Part shown: positions 40,836 through 49,366 of the stretch, piece after piece | Position numbering within the stretch: position 1 is the first letter of the stretch | Layout: each line of letters opens with the position of its first letter | Assembly (NCBI RefSeq): GCF_014638845.1 | Contig: NZ_BMFP01000001.1 | Location: forward strand, 395,337 to 459,336 | DNA length: 64,000 nucleotides | From: Pontibacter amylolyticus | GTDB taxonomy: Bacteria; Bacteroidota; Bacteroidia; Cytophagales; Hymenobacteraceae | Direction: 5' to 3' | Notes under the pieces: model-generated | Database searches by the model: none | What the model saw: only the letters and a program-made list of their open reading frames with translations | Told to the model about the DNA's origin: nothing | Program-made: the position numbers and the translations under genes

Positions 40836-41925
40836 AAAACCTCCTCCCCTTCCATCTCACTTTGGTCGGCAGGAAAAAGTAGAGGATCAGGACGAAAGTG
40901 GTTACCAGCAGGTATAGCTCGAAGAAGATATAATGCCACCAAGGGGCGCTGCGGTGGAGGCGTTTCAGGCAGATGTGCATGAACACGCTTTGGAGCAGCA
41001 ACTTGACGACCGCAATGCTAAGCGCTATACCTAGTGAGGCCTTGAAAAAGAAGGGGATCAGCACCGGATAGTAGGCCGAGTGCAGCACAAACAGCGCGAA
41101 CATATACTTTGGCATGAAGACCGAGCCCCGCATCCAGCGCTTGCGTTGTTCCAGCAGTGCGCCATAGCCAGGGGCTGGCGCGGACCAGGCGAGCACCTTG
41201 GGGCCGTACAGGTTGCGGAAGCCATAGCCCCGCTTCAGTATCTGGTTGAAGATGGCAATGTCTTCTGTGATCGAAAACGGAATGCTCTCGAAACCTCCCA
41301 CCTCTTCGTAGGCCTTGCGGGTGAGCAGCATGTTATTGCCCATCGTTGTCACCGGCATGTTCAGGTCGCTGAACACCTGCATCAGGCCGATCGAAAACAG
41401 CCAGTCCATGCGCTGCATCTTGTCGAAGAGGCGATGGCCCGTTACCGTCGTCAGCCCCGTCACAACGCCCACCTTTTCATCCAAACCAGCCAGCATAGCC
41501 TTGATCCAGGTAGGCGGCACTGTTATGTCGGCATCGGTGAAGAGGAAAATGCCGGAAGTTGCTTTGCGGGCCAGCTGTGCCAGCACATTGGCCTTGCCCT
41601 TCGCCTGGCCCAGCGTACCGGTAATGGACAGACAGGTATAGCCGGGCTTGTCCTGGATGAATGCCTCAACCAGGGCGCGGGTGCGGTCGGTGGAATCATC
41701 GTCTCCAATCAGCACCTCTATCTTCTCGGTGGGGTAATCGAGCGCGGCAATGGCCTGCAGACAGGCCAATATGTTATGCTCCTCATTACGGGCCGCGATC
41801 AGAATGCTGACATTAGGTAGGTTGGTAACTTTTGCCGTATAGCGTCGGCAGTTGAAGAGCAGCAGCAACAGAAGCGTTGCAAATACTATAAAATACAGGA
41901 TGAAGTAGGCGACAGATACCATCAT
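40834..41925 (-). CDS. Family 2 glycosyltransferase, membrane-bound
   Basis: About 363 residues from the ATG at 41925; a longer frame to 42117 runs back through the deacetylase gene and is not credible. One N-terminal helix is followed by a GT-A domain: VSILIAARNEEHNI, VLIGDDDSTD, FLFTDADITVPP (D-x-D), ITEDIAIF and EQRKRWMRG (the QxxRW motif of processive enzymes). About four C-terminal helices follow. The ATG overlaps the deacetylase stop (ATGA), so the two are translationally coupled and likely act on one surface polysaccharide or glycolipid. Confidence 0.85.
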   Translation of the reverse strand: MMVSVAYFILYFIVFATLLLLLLFNCRRYTAKVTNLPNVSILIAARNEEHNILACLQAIAALDYPTEKIEVLIGDDDSTDRTRALVEAFIQDKPGYTCLSITGTLGQAKGKANVLAQLARKATSGIFLFTDADITVPPTWIKAMLAGLDEKVGVVTGLTTVTGHRLFDKMQRMDWLFSIGLMQVFSDLNMPVTTMGNNMLLTRKAYEEVGGFESIPFSITEDIAIFNQILKRGYGFRNLYGPKVLAWSAPAPGYGALLEQRKRWMRGSVFMPKYMFALFVLHSAYYPVLIPFFFKASLGIALSIAVVKLLLQSVFMHICLKRLHRSAPWWHYIFFELYLLVTTFVLILYFFLPTKVRWKGRRF

Positions 41926-42557
41926 AGGGTCTGGAAGGTATAGCCCTGTGCGGTAAAATGGTCTAAAAAACGGGGCAGGGCATATTGCATGTTTCGCTGG
42001 GCCTTCAGGCTGTCGTGGAATACGATGATGCTGCCGCTTTGGGTACAACGGACGGCTTCCCGCAGGCACTTTTCGGGACTGAGCGAACGGTCGTAATCGT
42101 TGGTGAGCACATCCCACATCACCAGTTCATAGTCTGGGCGCAGGGCCGCCGCCTGTTTCATGGTAATACGGCCGTAGGGAGGCCGGAAAAGCTTCGGCTG
42201 TGTTGCATCAGGGTTAAGCCGCTCGAGCTCCCGCTGACACTGCTGCACGTTTTCAAGGTAATACTCCAGAGGGGTTTCCCAGCCCCGCAGGTGGTTGTGC
42301 GTATGGTTCGCCAGCCGGTGCCCCTCCCCTAAAATCTGCTTAGCTATACCTGGATGCTTCACCAGGTTATCGCCCACTGCAAAGAAAGTTGCTTTAGCTT
42401 GATACTTAGCCAGTTGCTCCAGCACCCAGGGCGTCACCTCCGGTATGGGTCCGTCATCGAAGGTCAGGTATAGCACCTTGCCCTGCTCCTCCCTCAGCCA
42501 GGTATAGCCAGGCAAAAGTCTGCGAAGCAAGGCGGGCGTCTTGTAGAGGCGGAGCAA
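41922..42557 (-). CDS. Polysaccharide deacetylase (NodB domain)
   Basis: A 211-residue carbohydrate esterase family 4 protein. YLTFDDGP contains the catalytic base D34 and metal D35. The metal histidines H85 and H89 lie in LANHTHNHLRG. RPPYGR (125-130) is motif 3, and IIVFHDSL carries the late catalytic His. It removes N-acetyl groups from a polysaccharide such as chitin-like oligomers or peptidoglycan. No cleavable signal peptide is evident. The stop overlaps the start of the glycosyltransferase gene by 4 bases. Confidence 0.88.
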   Translation of the reverse strand: MLRLYKTPALLRRLLPGYTWLREEQGKVLYLTFDDGPIPEVTPWVLEQLAKYQAKATFFAVGDNLVKHPGIAKQILGEGHRLANHTHNHLRGWETPLEYYLENVQQCQRELERLNPDATQPKLFRPPYGRITMKQAAALRPDYELVMWDVLTNDYDRSLSPEKCLREAVRCTQSGSIIVFHDSLKAQRNMQYALPRFLDHFTAQGYTFQTL

Positions 42558-42735
42558 TTTTAATTGTTAAATTTTTAAATTGTTGATGGTTGAATCGTTA
42601 AATGGTTAACCGGCATTTTAAAAAACCATTCATCCTAAGATTAATCTGGCGTTCAGGCCACACTGATCTTATTCTAAAAGCGCCCTCCTCCATCCGAAAA
42701 AACAATTTAACAATATAGCAATTTAACCATCAATC
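42558..42735. repeat. A/T-rich spacer with TTTAACAAT-type repeats
   Basis: It contains several forms of AATTGTTAAAT and its complement ATTTAACAAT on both sides of a 60-bp centre, so the ends can pair. The same word family recurs at 47155-47200 and 47398-47440. No gene is seen. Confidence 0.6.
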
Positions 42736-43959
42736 CTACTTAAACCTGCACGAGAGCAGCGTAATATCGTCGTTGAAGGTGGACTCTTCGTTGTAGAGGT
42801 TGATGGCGTTGAGCAGTTGCAGGTGCAGCATCTTCGAGCTCAGGAAACGGTTCTTCTGCAGAAATTTGATCGTGCCTTCTATGCCGAACTCCGATTCGTC
42901 TTCGTCAAATACCTCGGTCAGGCCGTCGGTATAGCAGAGTATGATGGCATCGTGTGGCACATGAATCTTGCCTACGTTCATAAATGGCAGTACATCGAAT
43001 ACGCCCAGCATAGTGCAGCCATCGTTGAGCAGGTCGTGGGTATCGTTTTCGTAGAGCAGGATCGGGGCGTTGTGGCCGGCGTTCACGTAACTGAGCTCCC
43101 GCGTGCTGCGGTTGAAAATCGCGACAAAAGTGGTGATGAATTTTTCGGCGATCGCGTTGCGGTAGATCAGGTGGTTGAGTTCCGACACCACCGTGTTTAA
43201 GTCGGCCGTCTGGCGCAGGATGGTGCGCAGGCCGGCCTGGAAATTTGACATCAGCAGCGAAGCCGGCACCCCCTTGCCCGACACGTCGGCCACGCAGAAA
43301 AGGAACTGATCTTTGTCGATCTCGATAAAATCGTAATAGTCGCCGCCGATGGACGAGTGCGGGATGTAGCTGGCGTGGATGGCCACGTCCTTGTCATTGG
43401 GCAGGCTTTTCGGGAACAGCATGGATTGCACTTCGCGGGCAATTTCGATCTCTTTGCGGATCGACTCCTGCGCCAAACGCTGACGGGCCATGCGATGGTT
43501 TTCGATGGCTACGAGCATGATATTACTCACCGTCTGCACAAAGTTGAGCGCCTCCAGATTGCTGTAGTAAGGCAGATTTTTGCCGATCATCACGAATGCG
43601 AGCACTTTGCCATTGTGCAGGATCGGGATCACGATCTCGAAATTACGCCACTTCTTGTCCACGCTCAGCTTCGACATGCGGGTAATTTCCTTGAGTTCGA
43701 GAATGGCTTCGGGGAGGTGCTGCTTGGCAGCTTCCAGGTCAGTGCCGTAGCTTACTTTGCAGTCCCACTTCTCGTCGTGCACAAACAGGGCAAGCCGGTT
43801 GATCTGCAACTGGGCGAGCAGCGTGAAGCGGTATATTTTGTAGAGCGCCTCTTCCGGCAGGTTGTCGTTAATCGCCTGCGTGATTTCCAACAGGGCCGAT
43901 AATTCCAGCTTTTTGAGGTTTAACTCTTGCTGTATGTTCGGAGCAACTATATCAGGCAT
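42736..43959 (-). CDS. GAF-PP2C (SpoIIE/RsbU-type) serine phosphatase
   Basis: A 407-residue protein. A GAF-like sensory domain spans about 20-160, a coiled linker (RLAQESIRKEIEIAREVQ) follows, and then a PP2C-type phosphatase of the SpoIIE group from about 185. It shows SIGGDYYDFIEI, FCVADVSGKGVPASL, YVNAGHNAPILL, CYTDGLTEVFDED and FNDDITLLSCRF, which carry the metal-binding aspartates. Such proteins dephosphorylate anti-anti-sigma (STAS) partners in partner-switching pathways. No STAS or anti-sigma gene is next to it. It is a single leftward gene. Confidence 0.88.
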   Translation of the reverse strand: MPDIVAPNIQQELNLKKLELSALLEITQAINDNLPEEALYKIYRFTLLAQLQINRLALFVHDEKWDCKVSYGTDLEAAKQHLPEAILELKEITRMSKLSVDKKWRNFEIVIPILHNGKVLAFVMIGKNLPYYSNLEALNFVQTVSNIMLVAIENHRMARQRLAQESIRKEIEIAREVQSMLFPKSLPNDKDVAIHASYIPHSSIGGDYYDFIEIDKDQFLFCVADVSGKGVPASLLMSNFQAGLRTILRQTADLNTVVSELNHLIYRNAIAEKFITTFVAIFNRSTRELSYVNAGHNAPILLYENDTHDLLNDGCTMLGVFDVLPFMNVGKIHVPHDAIILCYTDGLTEVFDEDESEFGIEGTIKFLQKNRFLSSKMLHLQLLNAINLYNEESTFNDDITLLSCRFK

Positions 43960-44179
43960 TCAGTTTCATAGGTTAGGTTAGCGAAAAATCCGCTCATGGG
44001 GACCTTCCCACCAGTTATACCTGACACGCAGGTATAGACCGCGTAAATTTACAAAAAATCAACCGCATTCTCTGCCAAACCCTCCAAATCCTTTCAAATA
44101 ATCCGTATTCGTCCCATGCGTTAACCTGCAACTACGTAGCCCGGGCATTTGTTCAGACTTGTTTCGGGAAATACGTGTA

Positions 44180-44437
44180 TCAGATGGAATTATGCACCAC
44201 GAGGCCGGCTTTGGTGGCCAGGAAAAAGTAGTGCTGGCATTGGTTCCCAAAGACAGCCTCATCGAACTCGTGTTCCGTATCCGGGTCCGGGTATAAGATC
44301 CGGATATAGCCTTTGGCGATCAGGTCACGCAGGGCGGTACAAAGTTCCTCGTCAGTCAGGGCGCTGGTGCTTTTGAGGTCAGTGTAGGACGTCACAAAAT
44401 AAAGTTCGTCCATGATGGCAAATTCATTCTCAGTCAT
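44180..44437 (-). CDS. Small protein translationally coupled to a glycosyltransferase
   Basis: An 85-residue acidic protein from the ATG at 44437 (the frame is open to 44485), starting MTENEFAIMDELYF. It has LTDEELCTALRDLIAKGYIRILYPD, a pattern compatible with a winged-helix fold, given here in separate reading, and a C-terminal part FLATKAGLVVHNS. The ATG overlaps the last 8 bases of the glycosyltransferase gene, so translation is probably coupled. Function is unknown. A small regulator or partner of the glycosyltransferase is possible. Confidence 0.6.
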   Translation of the reverse strand: MTENEFAIMDELYFVTSYTDLKSTSALTDEELCTALRDLIAKGYIRILYPDPDTEHEFDEAVFGNQCQHYFFLATKAGLVVHNSI

Positions 44438-45569
44438 GAGTTCGGATAGTTCGGCCTTTCCAGGTATAGCGACCCGAGAAGCCAATGATAGCGGTATATA
44501 GTACGTAAGGAATGTAAACTAGCTGCAAAGGCAACATATAAATCAGATAATTTCGCCTCCGCATGAAGGTCAGCACGGGGTTTAAGAACAGGAAATCGAT
44601 CAGGAACTTAGCCGCGTAAGCCGCCAGAAAAACCCCAGGCGAAACCCAGTGCAGCAGCATGGCAGGTAAAGCCAGAAAAAGCAGCAGGTTGACGGCAAAC
44701 ACGCTCAGGGCTACCAGCTTGACCGACAGGCTTTGGTAACTCCGCCACTTGCTGGCCCAACGCACCCGCTGCGCGATAAAACTGCTGACAGTTTTGCGTG
44801 CCTCCGTGTACACCATGGCGCCCGGATGTTTCAGAAAAGCGATCCGCTCCGGGTATACCTTATTTACCTTGTGCAGCAGAAATTCGTCGTCGCCACTTGC
44901 GATGCCTTCGTTTCCGGCAAAGCCGCCCACCTCCTCAAACACGGCACGGGTATAGGCTAGGTTGGCACCATTGCACATATTGGGTTGCTGCAACCCGATG
45001 GAGGCCCCCCCAACTCCGATCAGCGAAGCAAACTCAACCAGCTGCATGCGCTCCAGCAAGGTATGGGTATGGTGGAAACAGACAGGACCCGAAATAAAGA
45101 CAGCCTGCTGCGACTGGTAGGTATAGGCGAAGTAAAGGAGCCAGTCCGGTTGCACCCGGCAGTCGCCGTCGGTAAAGACCAGCAGCTCGCCACCGGCCAG
45201 GACTATACCTTGTTTGATGGCTGTTTTCTTGCCAGTTGCTGTAGTGTGATCAGCTAACCGGATCAGTTGTAGGTGGAGTTTGGTATCAGGTATAAAATCC
45301 AGTATGAGCTGATCGGTGCCGTCGTCAGAGTGGTCGTCTACTACCAGCACCTCAAAGAGCTCAGCCGGATAGTTTTGTCTTTCCAGATCCTGCAGCAAAG
45401 TAAGAATATGCCCTGCCTCGTTCCGGACTGGAATGATGACGGTTATGTTGATGGTCGGTATAAACCCGGCAGGTATAGCAGGTATAGGGAGACGCTTCCA
45501 GGCGGACAGACAGCGCAGGATGACCCAGCCATAAGCCAGCAGCGACAGCAGAAGCAGCACCGTGAACAT
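44430..45569 (-). CDS. Family 2 glycosyltransferase
   Basis: About 379 residues from the ATG at 45569; the frame open to 45656 lies within the previous gene. One N-terminal helix (FTVLLLLSLLAYGWVIL) leads to a GT-A domain with ITVIIPVRNEAGHI, VLVVDDHSDDGTD, VFTDGDCRVQPDW (D-x-D) and GDDEFLLHKV, then RVRWASKWRS as acceptor-side motif, and about three C-terminal helices. It probably builds a glycolipid or surface glycan at the cytoplasmic membrane. The start shares one base with the stop of the flippase-like gene (TGATG). Confidence 0.85.
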   Translation of the reverse strand: MFTVLLLLSLLAYGWVILRCLSAWKRLPIPAIPAGFIPTINITVIIPVRNEAGHILTLLQDLERQNYPAELFEVLVVDDHSDDGTDQLILDFIPDTKLHLQLIRLADHTTATGKKTAIKQGIVLAGGELLVFTDGDCRVQPDWLLYFAYTYQSQQAVFISGPVCFHHTHTLLERMQLVEFASLIGVGGASIGLQQPNMCNGANLAYTRAVFEEVGGFAGNEGIASGDDEFLLHKVNKVYPERIAFLKHPGAMVYTEARKTVSSFIAQRVRWASKWRSYQSLSVKLVALSVFAVNLLLFLALPAMLLHWVSPGVFLAAYAAKFLIDFLFLNPVLTFMRRRNYLIYMLPLQLVYIPYVLYTAIIGFSGRYTWKGRTIRTHD

Positions 45570-46558
45570 CAGGCGCTCCCTCCTTTCCTGCCCAGCTTCA
45601 GGCGCAGCACGAAGAACAAACCGACCGCGCTTGGCACCACGATGTTGAGCAGCCACAGACTCAGGCTGGCACTCAGCACCTGGAGTCGCTCCTGCCCGAG
45701 CAACCCAAACACGTACATGGCCGACAGCTCCCGCATGCCCAGATCAGACAGCAGTGACACCGAGGGCACCACCGATTTCAGAAAGAACGCAGTCGACACG
45801 CCGCTGATGTATTCTACCGGACTAAGCCGGACCTCAAACAAAACGAGCAGCAGCACGAACTGCAGCAGAAACACAAAGTAGCGCAAGAGCGAGAGCAACA
45901 GTACCCGGTTCATCTCCCCGTAGGTATAGCGTCCCATCACGGCCAGGTATTTTGCCAGCTTCCGCAGCGGTCCCACTGCCGCCACCAGGGCCACCATGGC
46001 GCGGGCATTGAAAAGCAGCAGCAACATGGCCGCATTGAGCACGAGCAGCAGAAAGAAAATGCTCAGGCAGACTCCCGGATACTCCCGCCAGTAAAGCAAA
46101 AGCGCAAAGTAGACCAGCCCCAGCGTACCGACCAGCACCGTGGCCACCAGCTGACAAAACCTGCCGATGAAGACCGCTCCTATACCTTCCAGGCGTTCTT
46201 TGCTTTTGAGCTCGAGCACCCGGCCAGCGTAGTCGCCCAAACGATTGGGAGTGATGAAGCCGAGCGTGAGCCCGACCATAACGGCACGGAATGCCCGCAG
46301 GTATGAGAGGGGCTCCAGCTTCTGCCCCAGGATTTTCCATTTCCAGGCTTCCAGTCCCCAGTTAACAGGTATAAGCAGCGCACTCAGGAGCAGTAGAAAA
46401 GTATAATTGCTTTGGCGGGCCGATTGCAGGATAGCTTGCCAGGAGAGCAGCGTGTCAGGGGCCGTAAAAATGGCCAGGTACAGAAAATAGAAGGTGAGCA
46501 GTACCACGACAACTTTGCCGGAAACTAAAAGGAACCTTCTGTTGCGGGTAATGTCCAA
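45569..46558 (-). CDS. LPG-synthase-TM/UPF0104 flippase-like membrane protein
   Basis: A 329-residue integral membrane protein with about eight helices and the family features NWGLEAWKWKIL, LTLGFITPNRLGDYAGR near 96-112 and FFLKSVVPSVSLLSDLGMRE. The family is the membrane part of lysylphosphatidylglycerol synthases and includes proteins thought to move lipid-linked substrates. It heads the operon flippase-like, glycosyltransferase, small protein. Its start is only 25 bases from the divergent ruvC start, so the two promoters must overlap. Confidence 0.82.
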   Translation of the reverse strand: MDITRNRRFLLVSGKVVVVLLTFYFLYLAIFTAPDTLLSWQAILQSARQSNYTFLLLLSALLIPVNWGLEAWKWKILGQKLEPLSYLRAFRAVMVGLTLGFITPNRLGDYAGRVLELKSKERLEGIGAVFIGRFCQLVATVLVGTLGLVYFALLLYWREYPGVCLSIFFLLLVLNAAMLLLLFNARAMVALVAAVGPLRKLAKYLAVMGRYTYGEMNRVLLLSLLRYFVFLLQFVLLLVLFEVRLSPVEYISGVSTAFFLKSVVPSVSLLSDLGMRELSAMYVFGLLGQERLQVLSASLSLWLLNIVVPSAVGLFFVLRLKLGRKGGSA

Positions 46559-46583
46559 GATATTGTCTTAAATTGCGGCTCTT

Positions 46584-47150
46584 ATGGTTTACTCTCCTGC
46601 GCTCCCACCCAACAAATTAATTCTTGGCATCGACCCCGGCACGCAAGTCATGGGCTATGGCCTGATTGAAGTAACCGGATCGAAGGTAAAGGTAGTGCAG
46701 TATGGCGTTATTCACCTCAAAAGCTACAGCAACCACGCCATCAAGTTAAAGAAAATTTTTGACCGCATGATACAGCTCATCGACGAATACCTGCCCGACG
46801 AGCTGGCCATCGAGTCGCCTTTCTTTGGCGTGAACGTGCAGAGCATGCTCAAACTGGGTCGCGCACAGGGAGTTGCCATCGCCGCCGCCCTTTCCCGCGA
46901 CATCCCTTACGTGGAGTACGCCCCTAAAAAAGTAAAGCAGTCCGTAACCGGAAACGGCAACGCCTCCAAAGAGCAGGTGGCCAGCATGCTGGTGCAGATC
47001 CTCAAAATACAGCCCGACCCCAAAATGTTCGACGCCACCGACGCCCTGTCTGTGGCCCTCTGCCACCACTACCAGAAAGGCAACAACGCCAAGAAAGGCG
47101 CCAACTCCTGGAAAGCCTTCCTGACCGATAATCCCGAGAGAAAGCTTTAG
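46584..47150 (+). CDS. ruvC: Holliday junction resolvase RuvC
   Basis: A 188-residue RNase H-fold nuclease. Catalytic acidic residues are D17 in LGIDPGTQVMGYG, E77 in LAIESPFF, and D150 and D153 in MFDATDALSVALCHH. It resolves four-way junctions by paired nicks during recombination repair, working with RuvAB encoded elsewhere. It has a C-terminal extension ending NPERKL. The start codon lies in a 25-base divergent spacer. Confidence 0.95.
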   Translation: MVYSPALPPNKLILGIDPGTQVMGYGLIEVTGSKVKVVQYGVIHLKSYSNHAIKLKKIFDRMIQLIDEYLPDELAIESPFFGVNVQSMLKLGRAQGVAIAAALSRDIPYVEYAPKKVKQSVTGNGNASKEQVASMLVQILKIQPDPKMFDATDALSVALCHHYQKGNNAKKGANSWKAFLTDNPERKL

Positions 47151-47210
47151 GGGTTGAATAGTTGAATTGTTAAATGGCTGCATTGTTAAATTGTTGAATG
47201 AGCTAGTAGG

Positions 47211-47229
47211 GGCAGGTCGCGACCTGTCC
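47211..47229. repeat. Second copy of the GGTCGCGACC palindrome
   Basis: GGCAGGTCGCGACCTGTCC, differing by one base from the corresponding part of the copy at 26313-26332, and preceded in both places by GTAGG. Confidence 0.85.
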
Positions 47230-47372
47230 GGATCGTGTACCGACCATCATGCACCCGTATACCTACCCTAATTGTGTACCTCTATACCTGTCCGGTTCGT
47301 CACCGGTATACCTGTCCAAGCCCCGCACCAACACGTCTGACCAAATCGAGCAGGAAAATCCCCTCTGAGGGC

Positions 47373-47465
47373 AAGGCCCGATCAATCGTGCACCCAACCA
47401 TTTAACAATTCAACAATTTAACAATTTAACCCTCACCAAAGTAAAGGCCCGATCAATCGTGCACC
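47373..47465. repeat. 22-bp direct repeat, two copies
   Basis: The words at 47373-47394 and 47444-47465 are identical over 22 bases, beginning AAGGCCCGATCAATCGTG. Between them lies a run of TTTAACAATTCAACAATTTA type. They may mark duplication of a small repeat unit. Confidence 0.9.
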
Positions 47466-47712
47466 TAACAATCAACAACAAGCAATTAACAATTCAACAA
47501 CCTCCTATAAGTATAAGCTTTTGAAAATATTTCGCAGTTTTGTAAAAAATCGCATCTATCTTTCGTAAGGCTTATAAGTTTGCCTGATTTCCTTCCGAAA
47601 CCCGACTAGAATCAGCCTGTAGCAAGGTATAGGTTTTGCCAAAAGACAAAGTTTAAACATGTTTTTGCTGGTGCGGTTAAATTTAGCGTCAGGCTTATTC
47701 TTAAATTTGAGT

Positions 47713-47720
47713 TATTTTTG
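47713..47720 (+). promoter_or_regulatory. -7 promoter element before the Mla operon
   Basis: TATTTTTG matches TAnnTTTG and lies 48 bases before the start of the permease gene. No standard -33 is visible. Confidence 0.5.
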
Positions 47721-47768
47721 CCGCTGCTTTGTCAAAGGCATTGTATAGGTGAATCCTAAACAGCATAA

Positions 47769-48587
47769 ATGGATTTAAACAAAAATAAACCGGAAGCTGC
47801 TCCAGCCCGGCGCAGGTATGTGACGACACGCCGGCTCGACAGAATTTTTGTTGAGTTAGCGAAAGTGTACCGTTTCAATGCGCGGTTTTTCAAGGAGGTG
47901 TGGTTTCCGCCTTACGAGTTCAGGGAGATCATCAAGCAGTGCTATGAAATCGGTGTGCGCTCTCTGCCGCTGATCTCGCTCACGGGCTTCATCATCGGCA
48001 TCGTGTTTACCAACCAGTCGCGCCCCTCCCTGGCCGATTTTGGTGCCACCTCGCTCCTGCCCGCCCTTATTTCCGTGGCCATCATCCGGGCCATTGGTCC
48101 GTTGGTGACGGCGCTTATTGCAGCAGGCCGGGTTGGCTCTGCCATCGGTGCCGAGCTGGGCTCCATGCGCGTGACGGAGCAGATCGACGCCATGGAGGTG
48201 TCGGCCACCAACCCGTTTAAATTTCTGGTGGTCACCCGGGTGCTGGCCTCTACCCTGATGATCCCGGCCTTGACGATGTTTACTACGCTTGTGTCGCTGC
48301 TGGGAGGCTACCTGAACGTGCACCAGAACGAACTCACCTCCCTGAGCGTCTTCTTCTACCAGGTTTTTGATGCCATCACGTTCCTGGACATCATCGCCTC
48401 GTCGGTCAAGTCTGTGATCTTTGGCTTCACGATTGGCATGGTGGGGTGCTACAAAGGCTATAATTCTTCTAAAGGCACAGAGGGTGTGGGCAAGGCGGCC
48501 AACTCGTCGGTGGTAACGGCTATGTTCCTTATCTTTATTGAAGAGCTGCTCATCATGCAGGTTATCAACACAATCAGAGCTTTTTAA
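47769..48587 (+). CDS. mlaE: MlaE-type lipid ABC permease
   Basis: A 272-residue integral membrane protein with about five helices. The family motif GRVGSAIGAELGSMRVTEQI with IDAMEV is clear near 122-146, and the C-terminal part has FGFTIGMVGCYKGYNSSKGTEGVGKA. MlaE permeases move phospholipids between membranes with MlaF and an MCE protein, both encoded by the next two genes. The stop and the next start share one base (TAATG), so translation is coupled. Cytoplasmic membrane. Confidence 0.92.
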   Translation: MDLNKNKPEAAPARRRYVTTRRLDRIFVELAKVYRFNARFFKEVWFPPYEFREIIKQCYEIGVRSLPLISLTGFIIGIVFTNQSRPSLADFGATSLLPALISVAIIRAIGPLVTALIAAGRVGSAIGAELGSMRVTEQIDAMEVSATNPFKFLVVTRVLASTLMIPALTMFTTLVSLLGGYLNVHQNELTSLSVFFYQVFDAITFLDIIASSVKSVIFGFTIGMVGCYKGYNSSKGTEGVGKAANSSVVTAMFLIFIEELLIMQVINTIRAF

Positions 48588-49366
48588 TGGAGGCAAAACG
48601 AATAAACCCTAACATCGATAGGAGCGAGAAAGTGATTACTATCCGGGGCCTCAAAAAAGCATTCGACGATTTTGAGGTGCTCAGAGGTGTGGACCTTGAT
48701 CTCTATAAAGGAGAAAACCTGGTGGTGCTCGGCCGCTCCGGTACGGGCAAGTCCGTGTTGATCAAAATCATATCCGGTTTGCTGCAGGCAGACGAAGGGA
48801 CGGTCAACGTACTGGGCAAGGAAGTAAGCGGTCTCAAGCCACGGGAAATGGATGCGCTTCGGCTTAAGATCGGTTTCTCGTTTCAGAACAGCGCCTTGTA
48901 CGACAGTATGACCGTGCGCGAGAACCTCGAGTTTCCGCTGGAGCGGCACGCAAAGCACATGACCGTAGCTGAACGGGAAGACACGATCCAGTATGTGCTG
49001 GAGGCCGTGGGGCTTTTGCAGGCCATCAACCAGATGCCTTCCGAACTGTCTGGTGGCCAGCGCAAACGAATCGGCATTGCCCGCACCCTGATCCTGAAAC
49101 CGGATATCATGCTCTATGACGAGCCCACCGCCGGTCTCGACCCCATTACGTGTATCGAGATCAACAGCCTGATCAACGAAGTACAGGAGAAATTCAACAC
49201 CTCCTCAATCATCATTACCCACGACCTAACCTGCGCCCGCGCCGTAGGAGACAGAATAGTGATGCTGCTCGACGGACAGTTCCAGCGCGAAGGCACCTTT
49301 GATGAAGTGTTCGAAAGTAATGACGAGCGCGTACAATCTTTTTATAACTACAACTTTATAGACTAG
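48587..49366 (+). CDS. mlaF: MlaF-type lipid ABC ATPase
   Basis: A 259-residue ABC ATPase. Walker A is LGRSGTGKSVL, the Q-loop region is IGFSFQNSALYDSMTV, the signature LSGGQRKRIGIARTL, Walker B IMLYDEPTAGLDP and the switch His IIITHDL. It powers lipid transport through MlaE. The middle position in the operon and the absence of spacers to either neighbour support the assignment. Confidence 0.93.
   Translation: MEAKRINPNIDRSEKVITIRGLKKAFDDFEVLRGVDLDLYKGENLVVLGRSGTGKSVLIKIISGLLQADEGTVNVLGKEVSGLKPREMDALRLKIGFSFQNSALYDSMTVRENLEFPLERHAKHMTVAEREDTIQYVLEAVGLLQAINQMPSELSGGQRKRIGIARTLILKPDIMLYDEPTAGLDPITCIEINSLINEVQEKFNTSSIIITHDLTCARAVGDRIVMLLDGQFQREGTFDEVFESNDERVQSFYNYNFID

Larger units (their letters stand above)
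47151..47768. other. Repeat-rich intergenic region, 618 bp
   Basis: No gene is seen. From left to right it holds AATTGTTAAAT-type words, the GGTCGCGACC palindrome copy, a cluster of TATACCT copies in the form GTATACCT...CTATACCTGTCC...GTATACCTGTCC (47270-47325), two copies of a 22-bp direct repeat and, at the right end, the promoter region of the Mla operon. It looks like a landing site for small repeats. Confidence 0.7.

Noticed and set aside
41926-42117. N-terminal extension of the glycosyltransferase
   Set aside because: The extra 64 codons are the out-of-frame 3' part of the deacetylase gene. The ATG overlapping its stop is a better start.
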